From Buxus sempervirens (Eukaryota > Streptophyta > Magnoliopsida > Buxales > Buxaceae), in NCBI GenBank assembly GCA_947561395.2, contig OX387192.1, positions 5,394,001 to 5,458,000 on the forward strand: a stretch of 64,000 nt of DNA, written 5' to 3'. The notes under the pieces are model-generated. The model was given only the letters and a program-made list of their open reading frames with translations, made no database searches and was not told where the DNA came from. Shown here one piece after another: positions 12,672-24,500 of this stretch. Position 1 is the stretch's first letter, and the number at the start of each line of letters is the position of its first letter. A program made the translations under genes and the position numbers.

Positions 12672-13310
12672 ACTCAAAATTAAAAAGAAATTGATCTGAG
12701 TGACTAAAATTCTTAAATTGTTTCTTATTCCCTAGCTTGTAGGAGCTCTGGAAATCTCTCGTTTTCTTTCCTTTGGAACTATCCTCTACCACATTGGCCT
12801 TGCTGACTAAGAAACTTGTACTAGGTTTTTCTGTCTTTTCTCTACTCATTGCCTGTTCCTCAATCCTAACGTGGACAATTAGTTCTTCCAAACTCATCTC
12901 CTTCCTCTTATGCTTAAGGTTAGTCTTATAGACCTTCCAAGCAGGAGGGAGTTTCTCAATGAAAGTCCTAGCAACAAATACTTCAGAAAGTTTGATCCTT
13001 TATTTATCAACTCTCTCACCAATTTCTGATATTCATTAATCTGGTCTTAAACCAATTTCCCATCCACCATCATAAAATTCAAAAAATTGCCTATAACAAA
13101 TTTCTTCACTCCAGCAACCCTTGTCACATACTTAGTGTGCAATGCATCCCATATCTCCTTGGTAGTCTCATATTAGTAATATAAATCAAACAATTCATTT
13201 GCCTAGGAGTTGAGAAGATAATGCCTGCACATCCTATCAGCCTTAACCCAAGCATTCAATTCAGACAACTTAGAGCTGTCTTCATTAGATTCCGGTTTTG
13301 GGTATGTAAG
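12672..13310 (-). pseudogene. Copia gag relic
   Basis: Read on the minus strand it gives YPKPESNEDSSKLSELNAWV, then KADRMCRHYLLNS and a stop. After more stops come EIWDALHTKYV, VIGNFLNFMMVDG and MSLEELIVHVRIEEQAM, the last starting an open stretch at 12897-12613. This order is the UBN2/gag-polypeptide pattern of Ty1/Copia. There are several in-frame stops, no zinc knuckle or protease survives, and the remnant runs straight into the polypurine tract. Confidence 0.82.
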
Positions 13311-13349
13311 GACAAACACAATTTCTAGGATTTCAAACAAATACCAAAC

Positions 13350-14553
13350 CTATAGATGCCCCCTTTCATATGATATCCTTAGTGTGACGGGCTCCTAGTA
13401 GGGGTGTAAACGGGTTGGATTCAGACAAGATCTGCCGAGATCCAAATCCAAATCCGATTAAGTTGTAGGATATCTGAATCCGATTAAATATCTGACGGAT
13501 CCTTCATATTTATTATCGAATCCGAATCCGAATATGGTTATAAAATTCGTATCCGAATCCGATTAAATATTTGAATTCAGTTAAAAATCCGATTAAATTT
13601 GCCTTTTTTAAACCTACTACACTTTCACATATAGTATGCTAGTCTATTTACTCATATAGTGTGTAAGCCTATTTACTTGAACATCCTTATAAGATTCTAA
13701 AAATTTTAATCATACCTTAAATTTAATCGAATTCGGATTTTTATCGGACGGATATAGTAAGATCCGAATCCGATTATTAAATAGATCTAATCTTTGGATC
13801 CGTATTTGATCCGCCAAACATTTATTTAGATAAAGACCCAATTAAATCGGATAAATTTAATCGAAATCGGTCGGTAATCATATCAGGATCCAACCCATTG
13901 ACAGCCCTAGCTCCTAGCGTTCAATTTCCCAGCATTCAACGGTCCAAGACCTTGCTGATAGATCACACGATAATATCAACAACAACGAACTTCCTTAAGT
14001 GTACTCAGATTAGATTCATGATGAATGAATGAAGAAGATGATGATGAAAGCTTAGGGTTTTCCACAGTTGTATTCTCTTAAAAATAGGGTTCATTCATAC
14101 TGTTAACAAATGAGAGAAAACCCCTTTAAATAGCGTAAAAACCGACGCACCAGATTGCTCAAATGATAAAAAAGCAGACTTAAAATCACATTCTAACACT
14201 CAAGCGCCCGCAAATCTTCTGGAAGTCGCCCCTCTCGAGTTGTCTGTAGGCGATTGATGCTCAAGCACCCACAAATCTTCTAGAAACCACAATTCTTGGG
14301 TTGTCTGCAGGTATTTTACGCTAAAGCTTCGGAAAAACTTCAAACATAAATCAACAATTTTGGTGCTCAAGCTCTAGAAAATCCCTAGAAAAGCACCAAA
14401 CATAAAACATGATAAGAATAAATTAAAGAAAAAGAGATTAAAACAAAATAATAAAAACACTTAAAAGTTTCAATAAATTTCCAATGTGGGATTGGGATAA
14501 AACACAAATTAAAATCTCAATTTTATGGCTTCTCAAAAATTCAAAATACAACA
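13350..14553 (-). repeat. Copia-like 5' LTR, truncated and interrupted
   Basis: Aligns with 11985-12657 (for example GCCCCCTTTC, ATTCAACGGTC and CCCACATTGG blocks). It lacks the inner 230 bp and is split by the MITE at 13399-13909. The outer boundary abuts the GTGTG duplication. Confidence 0.82.
13399..13909. mobile_element. hAT-type MITE, 511 bp, nested in the Copia LTR
   Basis: Terminal inverted repeats TAGGGGTGTAAACGGGTTGG and the complement of the right end, TAGGGCTGTCAATGGGTTGG, match at all but three or so positions. It is flanked by identical 8-bp duplications GCTCCTAG (13391-13398 and 13910-13917). The interior has many GATCCGAATCCGATTA-like segments. There is no coding capacity. The uninterrupted sister LTR at 11757-12657 confirms the insertion point. 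Confidence 0.93.
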
Positions 14554-14558
14554 GTGTG

Positions 14559-14999
14559 ATGATGGCAGTGATAGGGATGGTAACATTAATGGCGGTGATA
14601 GTGTCCAGTATGGCCGTTGCTGTCAACAATGATGAAGGTGGTAATGTTAGAGGTAGTAATAATAGTATGGGGTGATGGTCATAATTTTTCCCTTTTTTTC
14701 GGAAAAAAAAATTGCTAAAAATATAGTAGAAGTTATTTGACTCTAATTTTTAAACATTTTGTCCCGTTACAGAATTTAAAATTTCAAAAATATATTGTTT
14801 CCCCACTTTTCAATGAAAATAAATACCTAAAAGGGAAGTTTTGATTTAGACAAATATTGTCACATCCTAATCATAAACATGAATTTCCAATCTTTGGAAA
14901 TAATAGGAGATCATTTCCTTGGGTACGTTTCATGATACCATCCAAGAATGTGGGGGATGACATCGTGTCCCACCATTTATTACATCTAGGATAATCTTT
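14559..14999. other. Continuation of the GGT/GAT triplet repeat, then AT-rich DNA
   Basis: 14559 to about 14680 is the other half of the imperfect triplet repeat split by the Copia-like element. The rest is AT-rich with nothing recognisable. Confidence 0.5.
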
Positions 15000-15330
15000 A
15001 TGTACAACTGTCAAAATATCTATTGGAAAGTTTTCAACCCAAACCTAGACTACCTAGTACTTTTTCATCCTCTGTCCCATCCTTACTACAGTATCAGCTA
15101 CTGTATTACCTTCCTTCCTTGGTATGTAGGCAATCTTCCGCTGCTCAAATTTTGTAAGAATCTAGAATATCTATTGATAGACGGTGATAGCTCGCCTTTG
15201 CTTTTGCTGCAATCCTTTAATAGTTTCTATGATAGACTTTACATCTCTTTCAACTACAGTTTCTTACCTCCAAATGGTACTATCTCTCTCGAATTAAACT
15301 TGCTATGGCACAAAGCAACCATATAAGATG
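15000..15330 (-). pseudogene. RNase H-like retroelement fragment
   Basis: The minus strand reads ETVVERDVKSIIETIKGLQQ and, after stops, IPRKEGNTVADTVVRMGQ. The last segment resembles the (R)EGNxVADxLAR end of the RNase H domain in plant LINE ORF2. It is short and broken; a chance resemblance is possible. Confidence 0.35.
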
Positions 15331-15413
15331 TCCACCCCTTGCTTCACTCGTGTATAAATGAATGAGAGGCTTCTAACTGTCTATGTCTTAATTATGAGCC
15401 TTGCCCTAATAAC

Positions 15414-15622
15414 GGAATGACATCGTCTGTAATGCTTTACTGCATTGCAGATTGTCATGGCTGTGAGATGCTGCCTCTCACGGTCACTGTTTTTTCAAGT
15501 GGCCCCCACCTAACACATTTTTAAAAATGAAAAAACAGTGGCCGTGAGATGCTCCACATGGCAGCATCTCACGGCCATGACAGTCTACAATGTAGTAAAG
15601 CATTGCAGACGATGTCATCTCC
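15414..15622. mobile_element. Foldback MITE, probably Mutator-like
   Basis: About 209 bp with inverted repeats of about 60 bp. Left arm: GGAATGACATCGTCTG... TGAGATGCTGCC. Right-arm complement: GGAGATGACATCGTCTG... TGAGATGCTGCC. The flanks CCCTAATAAC (left) and CCCCAATAAC (right) differ at one position and look like an aged 9-10 bp duplication, the Mutator-like size. A second inner inverted pair (CGTGAGATGC) adds to the hairpin. No coding capacity. Confidence 0.85.
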
Positions 15623-16245
15623 CCAATAACTACATTTTAAAGAAGTTTTAGAAATCAAAGTTCCAATTTTTTTGGGTAGAGGGAAATTGACACACTTTGT
15701 AGGGTCACACTTTCATATTTTGTTTTTGGTTTTTTTTAAATAGATAATTTTAATGATATTTTTGAAAATAATTAAAATTCAGTCAGTACTATTCCACTTG
15801 TATTAATTGAGTGATATTTTGAAATAATTTACATTCAGTCACCTTATTCTCAATAATTAAAAAGATGAAAATAATTTTTTAAAATAATTAAGAACAAGTG
15901 TATTTTACTATTCAGGAAAAGTTTTTTAAAAAAACTACCTTAAAGATGTAAACCTCGTTAAAAGAGATTTAAAAAAAGAAATGGGGAATGACAAAAAGTT
16001 TTTAATTTTTCTAAGGCATTTTTGTAAAAAACTTTTTGTGAACAGTAAAATAATATTCATTTTTAATACTCTTCATTTTTAATTCTTTTGAAAAGTATCA
16101 CCATTTGTTAATTGTTGTGAATCCGGTGATTGGAACCAAATTATTTTGAGAAAGTATCACTTAAAAACACATTTTGGTAAGTGGTCGCACTTCGTATTTG
16201 ACGTCAATTCTATTTTATGCTACAAGAACAGTTGGACAACCCACC
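15623..16245. other. AT-rich upstream region of the glyoxalase II gene
   Basis: Very AT-rich, with runs such as AAAAATTATTTTC and no gene-like ORF. It contains the promoter of the next gene by position; no confident TATA box could be fixed. Confidence 0.4.
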
Positions 16246-16248
16246 CCT

Positions 16249-16276
16249 GTCTCTCTGTCTCTCTCTCTCTCTCTCG
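16249..16276 (+). promoter_or_regulatory. CT-rich tract in the 5' leader or core promoter
   Basis: TCTCTCTGTCTCTCTCTCTC lies 15-45 bp upstream of the glyoxalase II ATG. Pyrimidine patches near the transcription start are common in plant genes. The role is inferred from position only. Confidence 0.5.
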
Positions 16277-16290
16277 GTGCGTGCGCGTGG

Positions 16291-19200
16291 ATGTTCTTCA
16301 AAGCTTTCTTGGCCATGCGTTCGTTTCCTTGTTCTAGGGTTCGTTTCTTCTCTTAAATCTTGTCTTTTGTTTACTAAAATTCTCCGTTCATAGGAATTGA
16401 ATTTCACTTGCTGAGTTCCGTTTACAATTTTACATATTTCTGGAAATTTCTGTTCTCGTTGAATGCCTGTCGAGTTTTCAAAATTTCTTTACTCTGGTTC
16501 TTGTTATTAAAACTTTTCTTAAGAGGAATCTGATTTCTACTAGCCTGATTGAATGGAAGCGAAAAATTGAAATAATAGAGGAAAATAAGAAACCATAAAC
16601 ATCTCCTTAGTCTGTTAAAAACTTACAGTTTGTGGAAGGTTGTGATTTCTTTAGCGCTTCCTAGGGTTACTAAACTAGTTGTAGGAAGATATTTCCTTCT
16701 TAATTGAAAATAATTTCTTCATTTTTTTTAAACCAATTATACAAAAAGTTCGTTAAAAACATGAAGTTATGTGATGAGTATTGAAAAGTCAGCCGTATAA
16801 GTGTTCTGATTCATGGTCAATGAGTTGTTACCATTCTTAGGTAATGCAAGTTTGGGTCTTATCTGAGACTGAAGATATGGGACCTGATGATTTATGGAAT
16901 TCATTTACTGGGAGCATGGAATAAGTTTTTGTTGTGTTAAGTAAATTGTATTGGAAACTCTGAACTCAAAGATTAAATGATAAGGGGAGTTTGCTGCCCG
17001 GAATAGAATAGCCACGCATAAAAACTACCATCCTGTGTGACTGGTAAGTTCTAACTGTTCACCCTCAAGACCTAGATTCAATTCTTCACCAGTTGGCTAG
17101 ATTGAATTTCTGTTGGAATACTACTGTGGGTTGAAAACAAAACAAACAAACAACAAGAATAGTAAGAAAATCAATCACAGAATAATCAGGTTGTAGTGCA
17201 AACTCTAGAATAAACAATGTATCACTTTTGGTGATAGATAGGAGCAAAACAACACAATCTAAAAATAAATACAGGAACCTCAAACTCTGAGTAAGGAAAT
17301 GAATAAATTATAACTAGATTGCAGCAACAAAATCTCTATCAGTGAATATAGTAGTACAGCAGTTCAGAACAGTGTATAACAGGCAACCCAAGGATAAAAT
17401 ATAAAATAATGCAATGAACAATTAAATTAATGTAGTGCTAAATGAAACGACGTTAACGAGTGAAGCTTGAAAGAAATTGATAGTAATCGGATAATTAAAA
17501 AATATACAGCAATAACATTAGAAGGAAACAACACGAGTAGCCAGAGAAATACTAAAAAAATAATAATAATAATGATGAATAAGATAAGAGTGCTAAAAAA
17601 ACAGATTTCTAACATTAGAAGTTTAGATAAATTTGATGAAAATGCCAATGAAGACCCAATGCGGAGAACAATAGATGGGAAACAAATTAAAAATTGAAAG
17701 GCAATGTAAATAAACTAAATTTGGCTTATTGTTTGCAATCGATAAGGCCAAGAGCCTTTGTGCTTAAAGCCTTTAACGCTCTCTTATCGGATCAAAACCT
17801 CAGCGCAAAGGGTTATGGCGCCCTAGCTCCCATAATTCAATGATCAGAAATCACACCGGTAAATCGCACAATAATAGCGGACGAACACGAACTCTTTTGG
17901 AGATGCACTCAAATCAGAAAGAAGAGAAAGGGACTTACATTTCTTAACAGAGAAGAAGTAGAAAGGGGCTTTTGTGTTTCCTGATCTCAGATCAGTTCCC
18001 AACAAAAGAGAAGAAAATAATTTAAATGTTTAGAAGTAGAAGAAGAGCAATGGATTTTGCAAGAAGCTAAACTGATCAAAGCATTGGAGAAGACAGAAAC
18101 ACAGCTAGGGCAGTCCTCTCTCCATTCAAGAAAAGACAAGTCTATAAAAGAATAAGTGAAGCCCTACTGCTCTAAAGACTCGAGCCCTGAAGAACTGAAA
18201 ACTTCATTTTCTGAAGACTTAAATCTCTTAATTATTGAAGTTTTGCTGTTTTTGAAAGTCCAACAAGCCTCAAATAATTGAAGACTTGAAAGCCAAATAC
18301 TGCATTCAAGATCTGAAGATTCTGGCGCCCTGTCTTTGATACGCTCCACAACCCAGAGATCTACAGCAAAAACCGAAGTTTTCTAAGATCTTCAACAAAC
18401 CTATAAGCCGAAGATTAAGCTGAGGACTTGTCATCAAATCTATTACAGATCTGTATGTAAAATCCATCAGATCCGCCATCTCCTTCGTCTTTCATCAAGT
18501 TCGTCGAGGAAGACTGAAGACCGATCTGAGAACAAGCTATTTTAGCTCTCAAATCGAATAATTTTGAAAGAAAAGAATAAGAGGAATTACAGAGATCTGT
18601 ACCACACTTTTTTATAAATAAAAATACAATTTTATTTGTATTTGCACATCTGACTCATCTGCTTTAAAACGAGAAATTTGTGTATACACCTTGTTCTGTT
18701 ATGGATTTAATGATAATTTTATTGGAGGCTTGGAGCCCAGGTTTAATTTTGTTTGTACTTGAAAAATATTAAATACTCTATTTAAATGATTATTTTAGGA
18801 TGTCTAGCAGAATGCTGAAATTTTTATAGTCAGATGGATTTGTTCTTCAATATATAATACTAATGTAATCTCTTTGTTCCCTTACTGATTCTATGGCTAG
18901 AACTTGTCTTGATAAAACAGAAACTTAGAGGGATACATGTTGGCCCTTTTGTATTTGAAACCTGATAGCACCCTCTATTTAGTGGCCTATTTTTATTGAG
19001 ACTTCAAGTTTACCTTGATGCTCTTATCTATAAGTAGGCAAATCTTTCTTTCTTCCCTTTTTTTCACAATAAAATTTTCTTTTTTTCTTTTGTTCTGTTT
19101 TATTGGTATGTGCTTGATAACATTTTATCTAATCTCATTTTTGGAGAAAGTTCTCATTTATGTCTTATTTTTCAAGTTCAAAATTTTTGTTTCCCCTGTT

Positions 19201-21499
19201 TTTACAGGTAGGAAGTGGACTTTGTGTACGGCCAGTCACAAGACAGCACTGCTTTAGGAAAAAGTTATTATATGGATTTGGGACCTTATTATCAAGACCG
19301 TTCAAAACCTTGTGGGGAGGTACCCGCTCACTTGGGGTTGCACAATTTCTATGTAACGTCTCTGGTATGGCTTCCACATTGCAAATTGAATTGGTGAGCA
19401 GACTTAAACATTTATGGTTCTTTTTGACACCACTTCTAGTTTCATAACTTCTGTAGCTATTTAATTGAACACAATAAAGGTACACATATTTGATGGAATA
19501 AATTAGTTGGTTAAAAGGTATAATTTGTGATTAAATCTAAAATGTGCATCTCTTTTCAGCCAACATGTCTAGTATGGTTTACATGTCTAACACAGGATGC
19601 AACAAATATGACAATGTCAATGCATAAATGAAAAAATGTATAATCTCAACTAGTTAGGGTTGACAACCAAATATTGTTCCATCATTCCAACTCATCAAGA
19701 ATCAAATTTTCAAATTATGAGTACTTAAGTCAGATGCCTTCTTTAGTCTTCTTTCAACATGATCTCTTCTTACTTTTCTCTATTTCATTTTCTATATGGC
19801 TACTCCTGGACAATCTTAAATATTTAAATTTCTTATCTTTCCCAGTCTTCATGCTTATGCATCTCAAACATTATAATCTTAGCTACTTTCAACATATAAA
19901 TATGTTGTATCTTTATTCCCCACGTTATCTCTATGCATTAAAGCAGCCCTAGCAACTATCTCTGAAAATTTTCTTTTTACCTTGAGTTTGTTTATACTTT
20001 CATACAACACTTTAGAAGTGCCCCTCTACCTAAGCCATTCAGATCCAATGTAACATTGTGACCAATATTGCCATTATGACTTTCGGTGGCAATTTTCACT
20101 CATGTGCCACAACATCAAGAACTGTGTCCTACTTGGCAAAGATTCTATGCTACTTGGCAAAAACAAGCTACATGGAAAGACTGAATATATGAAATGTCAT
20201 TTTAATACAAATAACAATACAACTAATAAAACTAGTAGAATTAAGAATCAGGATATCCTTTAATTAATATGTTTAAATATCTTGGAGTAATGGTATAGAA
20301 AATGGAGAAATTGATGAAGATGTTGCACATAAAATTAGCTGGTTGGCTTAAGTTGAGGGGTGCTTCTAGGGTTTTATGTGATTAGCGTGTTTCACTTAAA
20401 TTAAAGGATAAGTTTTATAAGACAACAATTCGACCAACTATGTTATATGGTGTAGAATGTTGGGCAGCAAAGTATCAACATGTTTATAAGATGAATGTTA
20501 CTAATATGAGGATGTTAAGATGAACTTGTGGGAAGACTAAGAAAGACGAAATAAGAAGTGAAGACATTTGAAAGTAGTTCGGCATAGCATGCATTAGGGA
20601 TAAAATGGAGGAGAGTAGGTTAAGATGGTATGATCATGTAAATTGAGGAGCTAGAGATGCACCTATAAGAAGTTGTGAGAGTATGTATAATTAAGGGCCT
20701 AAGCGAATAAGAAGAAGACCTAAAAAGGCGTTGATATATTGTATAAAACAAGACTTACAAAAACGTAAATTAACTGAAGATATGATTTTTGATAAAGTGA
20801 AATGGAGAGACAAGATTTGTGTCACCGACCCCACTTTAGTAGGAATTGGCTTATGATGATGATGATGACAAAATTTGTTAGGTATAAAAATGGAAAAAAT
20901 ATTTTTTTTCCAAGAATTTAATTTGTGGCTAAATAAATAATCTTGTATTAAATCATCAAATGGAGTTGTTAGAATTATGGCAGAAACCCAATCCCGCAAA
21001 TGATAGAAAAGATTGATGTTCGTTACAGTTTTTTGACTTTGAGAGGAAAACTTAAATATGAGCAAATTTCAATGATATTTCTGCGAAAGAAATGAACTTT
21101 AACAAAAAAATTTCTGTATGGGAAAGCAGAGAATAGTTCTGCAGATACTATCTTCAAAATGAGAGAATGAAATTTGGTGAAACTTTGCGAAATTTGATGA
21201 AAATAAAAAGCCATGGGTTTTTGAACTACTATGTAAATGGCCTATTATGCTGTAGAGGAAATAAGTCCTCTTGTTTAGATTCTAGATTCTGGGATTCAAA
21301 ACACAGTCTTCTAAACCAGGAAATATCACACAGCCTTTTAAGGCTCATTTCAAGAACATAATTTCCTGAAAAAAATCTGCAAATCATATGCGGCACCATT
21401 TTGTGTGTGTGTAATTTTTCTTTTTCCCTGAGGAAGAGGTGGTGATGGTGGGTTTTTTTCTTTTTTCTGTTTTTCAATTTTTTATTTTTTGCGTTTTTT

Positions 21500-21532
<33 letters not shown>

Positions 21533-24500
21533 GAATTCAGTTGTGTTCCTGCAGCTGCTTACTTGCTCAATTATAAATAATTTGTAACCTACATTTTCTA
21601 GCACAAGGGTACATTGCTATAAAGTCCTCTCTGTTGTAAAACACCTGCAGTTGACTTATCAACACAGGACAAGGGAGAGGAAAAGATTTTGTCACTGCTA
21701 GAGGAAAAATTGACTTGGAGCTGTGAAGATTTTGGTTAGATATGTAATCGTGGTTGTTTGTTTTGTTGATATATGATTTATTGGTAACAACAACCATATT
21801 TATTTTGTTTCCTACTGAATGGCTTCATTGAAAAGGGTAGTTGAATGAACCTCTCTATATTCTTCATTTATATCTTTTTTCCCATTCTTCTTTTGTTTAC
21901 TGGAGTGGTATGTGATTATGTTCCACACTAATTACCTATATTTGTAACTACTCTATATTTGCAGTTTCAAGATGCTTGTCATCACATTTACTCTTATATT
22001 ATTATCACAGTGACTGTCATTAAAAAAAAGGGGGGAGGGGAAAGAAGGATGCTTCTCATCACTGATATCAATGTTTCCTGACTTGTCATCAGGTACCTTG
22101 CCTCAAGGACAACTATGCATATCTTTTACATGACGTGAATACGGGTACGGTTGGGGTTGTAGATCCATCCGAAGCTCTACCAGTAATAGATGCCTTGAGT
22201 AGGAATGATCGAAATCTGACCTATATACTGAATACACATCATCATTATGACCACACGGGTGGGAATGCAGAGTTAAAAGCAAGGTACGGTGCAAAGGTAT
22301 GACAATGTTATTTGTGTCATGGTGATAAATTACTTGCTTGTTGCTATCATATTCTAAGTGTTTTTGTCATGCTTGATGGCACTTTGATTAAGTTTCAAAT
22401 ATATAGTACATTTGTTGCATGTGTTTCTTGGAGTATGTAGCTGGGAAATGCAATGGATAAAATTTTGCGAGATTAAAAAGCAGGAAAAAGTCATACTGCC
22501 TATATATGTGGTGCAAAGAAGAAAACATTAACAAAAGTACTATTTATTGGTTCCATCTATGGAGATCTTCTAGTTCAAAATTATATCGGTTAAGTGATCA
22601 TATCTCTGACCTATGGCCATTTTCCTTTTTTTTAAAATAATTTTCCTGTTTTTCTTTGAAATGTCTTATTTTTTTCTAGTAAAAATGAATGAAATGGGTA
22701 GGATGGTTATAATTATTTATTTTTATCATTTTTTTGGCATTTTGGTTCTCCTAGGTGAAAACGAACTTGTAGTTGAGCCTGCTGCAGTGCAGAAATATGC
22801 ATGATGGCATTCATGCTATGTGAATGTGATATACAGAAATAAACGATATTTTCATATTTTCTATGTATTCTGCCTATTTCTTTCAACAAATTCGTGCTTC
22901 CACAAATGCTCATTGAATATTCCAGGTTTGTATTACTATAGAAACTTAATAGCTACGAAAACCCGAAAATATTTGTGCTTGACTTCTTTTCAGAGGATCT
23001 ATTCACTTTCTCTTTTAGCAATTTTAGGAAGATATAAAGGTAGATATAATCAAAATACAGGAAAAAAAAATGGGCATGAATATCTTGAGTTTGAGCCCAC
23101 AATTTATATCCCTATGCTGTATTATCTCATGGGAATTTGTTATGGAGCTTCTGAGGGAGTTCCCTTTCTATACTTGTGTGTTTTGGGAAGTCCATGGTAG
23201 ATTTTCAAAGGCAAATAGAGAAGCTTAAACCTATTATATGTGAATTTTAGAGTTATTGAATAACCATTAGATGATCTTCCTAGATTTCATTACTTCCTTT
23301 TTGGAGGCTTTGCTCTTACCTCCTAGAGCATTCTCATGGAGAATGACAAATTTTCCAGACGTATTTTTTTTTCTTATGTTTTCTAGAATGACAATAGTGG
23401 ATACAAGTCATACGTAGTTTATGATTGATTGATACATGTAAAATTGTTAAGCCTAAAGAAAGTTCAGATCTATTAACCGATAGAATTCTTGTCATTACTT
23501 CAAGGCATGGTTGATTTCAGAATAAATAAAGATCTACTGATGTTTTGATTCTTTATGAGACCTATAACTATAAGGTTGTTAACTTGGTTTATTTACAATG
23601 TAGGTGATTGGCTCAAGCAAGGACAGGGATAGAATTCCTGGAATTGATATTGCTTTGAATGATGGAGACAAGTGGATGTTTGCTGGCCATGAAGTGAATG
23701 TAATTGAAACGCCTGGTCATACACGAGGTCATATACTCATACTGTCTACAATTAATATATGCTTTGCATGAAGAGGCAAATGATGCATAAAAACAATGTA
23801 TTCTAGTGATAGCAATTGATTTATGCTTCTATCTGCATTTGTTTGTGTCAAGATTGCTAGAGTTTGGCTGGAATAGGGATTTAATTTTGAAAAATCTAAG
23901 ATACTTGGTCTAATTGAGGACATTAGGATGCGTAATAGTGGGATGTGGCTACAGGTGGTGTAAATGCAGAATAGGGATCTAATTTTGACAAATTTATTAT
24001 TTTTTTTGGGTGAAATTTCCATAGGAATCCAGTGGTTGTTTATGTAGATGTCCTTGGAGGACCTGATATGTGATCATTTTGAGGCTGCTTAATTTTCCAC
24101 TTCATTAAACTCTCTGAAAATTTTCCCTCAAGCCTACCTGATATGCTCCCTCTCCCTCCATTTTATTGAAACACACTTTGCCAAATTAATAGTCTAATAA
24201 TTCAAATTTGTTGCCAAGTGAGCACCTAGGCTAAAGGCACATCTTAGCACCCAGGCTCTCATGGGTATTTTAATGACTATGCAACTAGCGTAGAGGATAA
24301 ATTCTGATCCTGAAAATCTATATTCGTGAAATTATTGCATCTATGCTTTTCAGTTGCTGTAGTTCTGATGGATTCAATGATGTAATATTATAGAATTAGT
24401 ATGATTGAAGTCTTTGTTTCATAGTTACATTAACTGTTTTTATTACTTTCACAACAAACTAAAGCTCTGAAGCCATGGTTTCAGATGAAAGTAGTTGCCA

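Larger units (their letters stand above)
11757..14553 (-). mobile_element. Internally deleted Copia-like LTR retrotransposon, minus strand
   Basis: It is bounded by 5-bp duplications GTGTG (11752-11756 and 14554-14558) and by TGTTGG...ACAACA termini. The left LTR (3' LTR in element orientation) is 11757-12657. The right LTR (5' LTR) runs from about 13350 to 14553 and is split by a MITE. Between them lie a polypurine tract and a decayed gag; pol is absent. The right LTR also lacks roughly 230 bp that the left LTR has at 11757-11985, so the leader and primer-binding site are gone. It cannot mobilise itself. Confidence 0.88.

Noticed and set aside
19160..19485. Alternative ORFs over GLX2 exon 2 (both strands)
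   Set aside because: The true frame is fixed by junctions with exons 1 and 3 and by the VGSGLCVRP...LQIEL reading.
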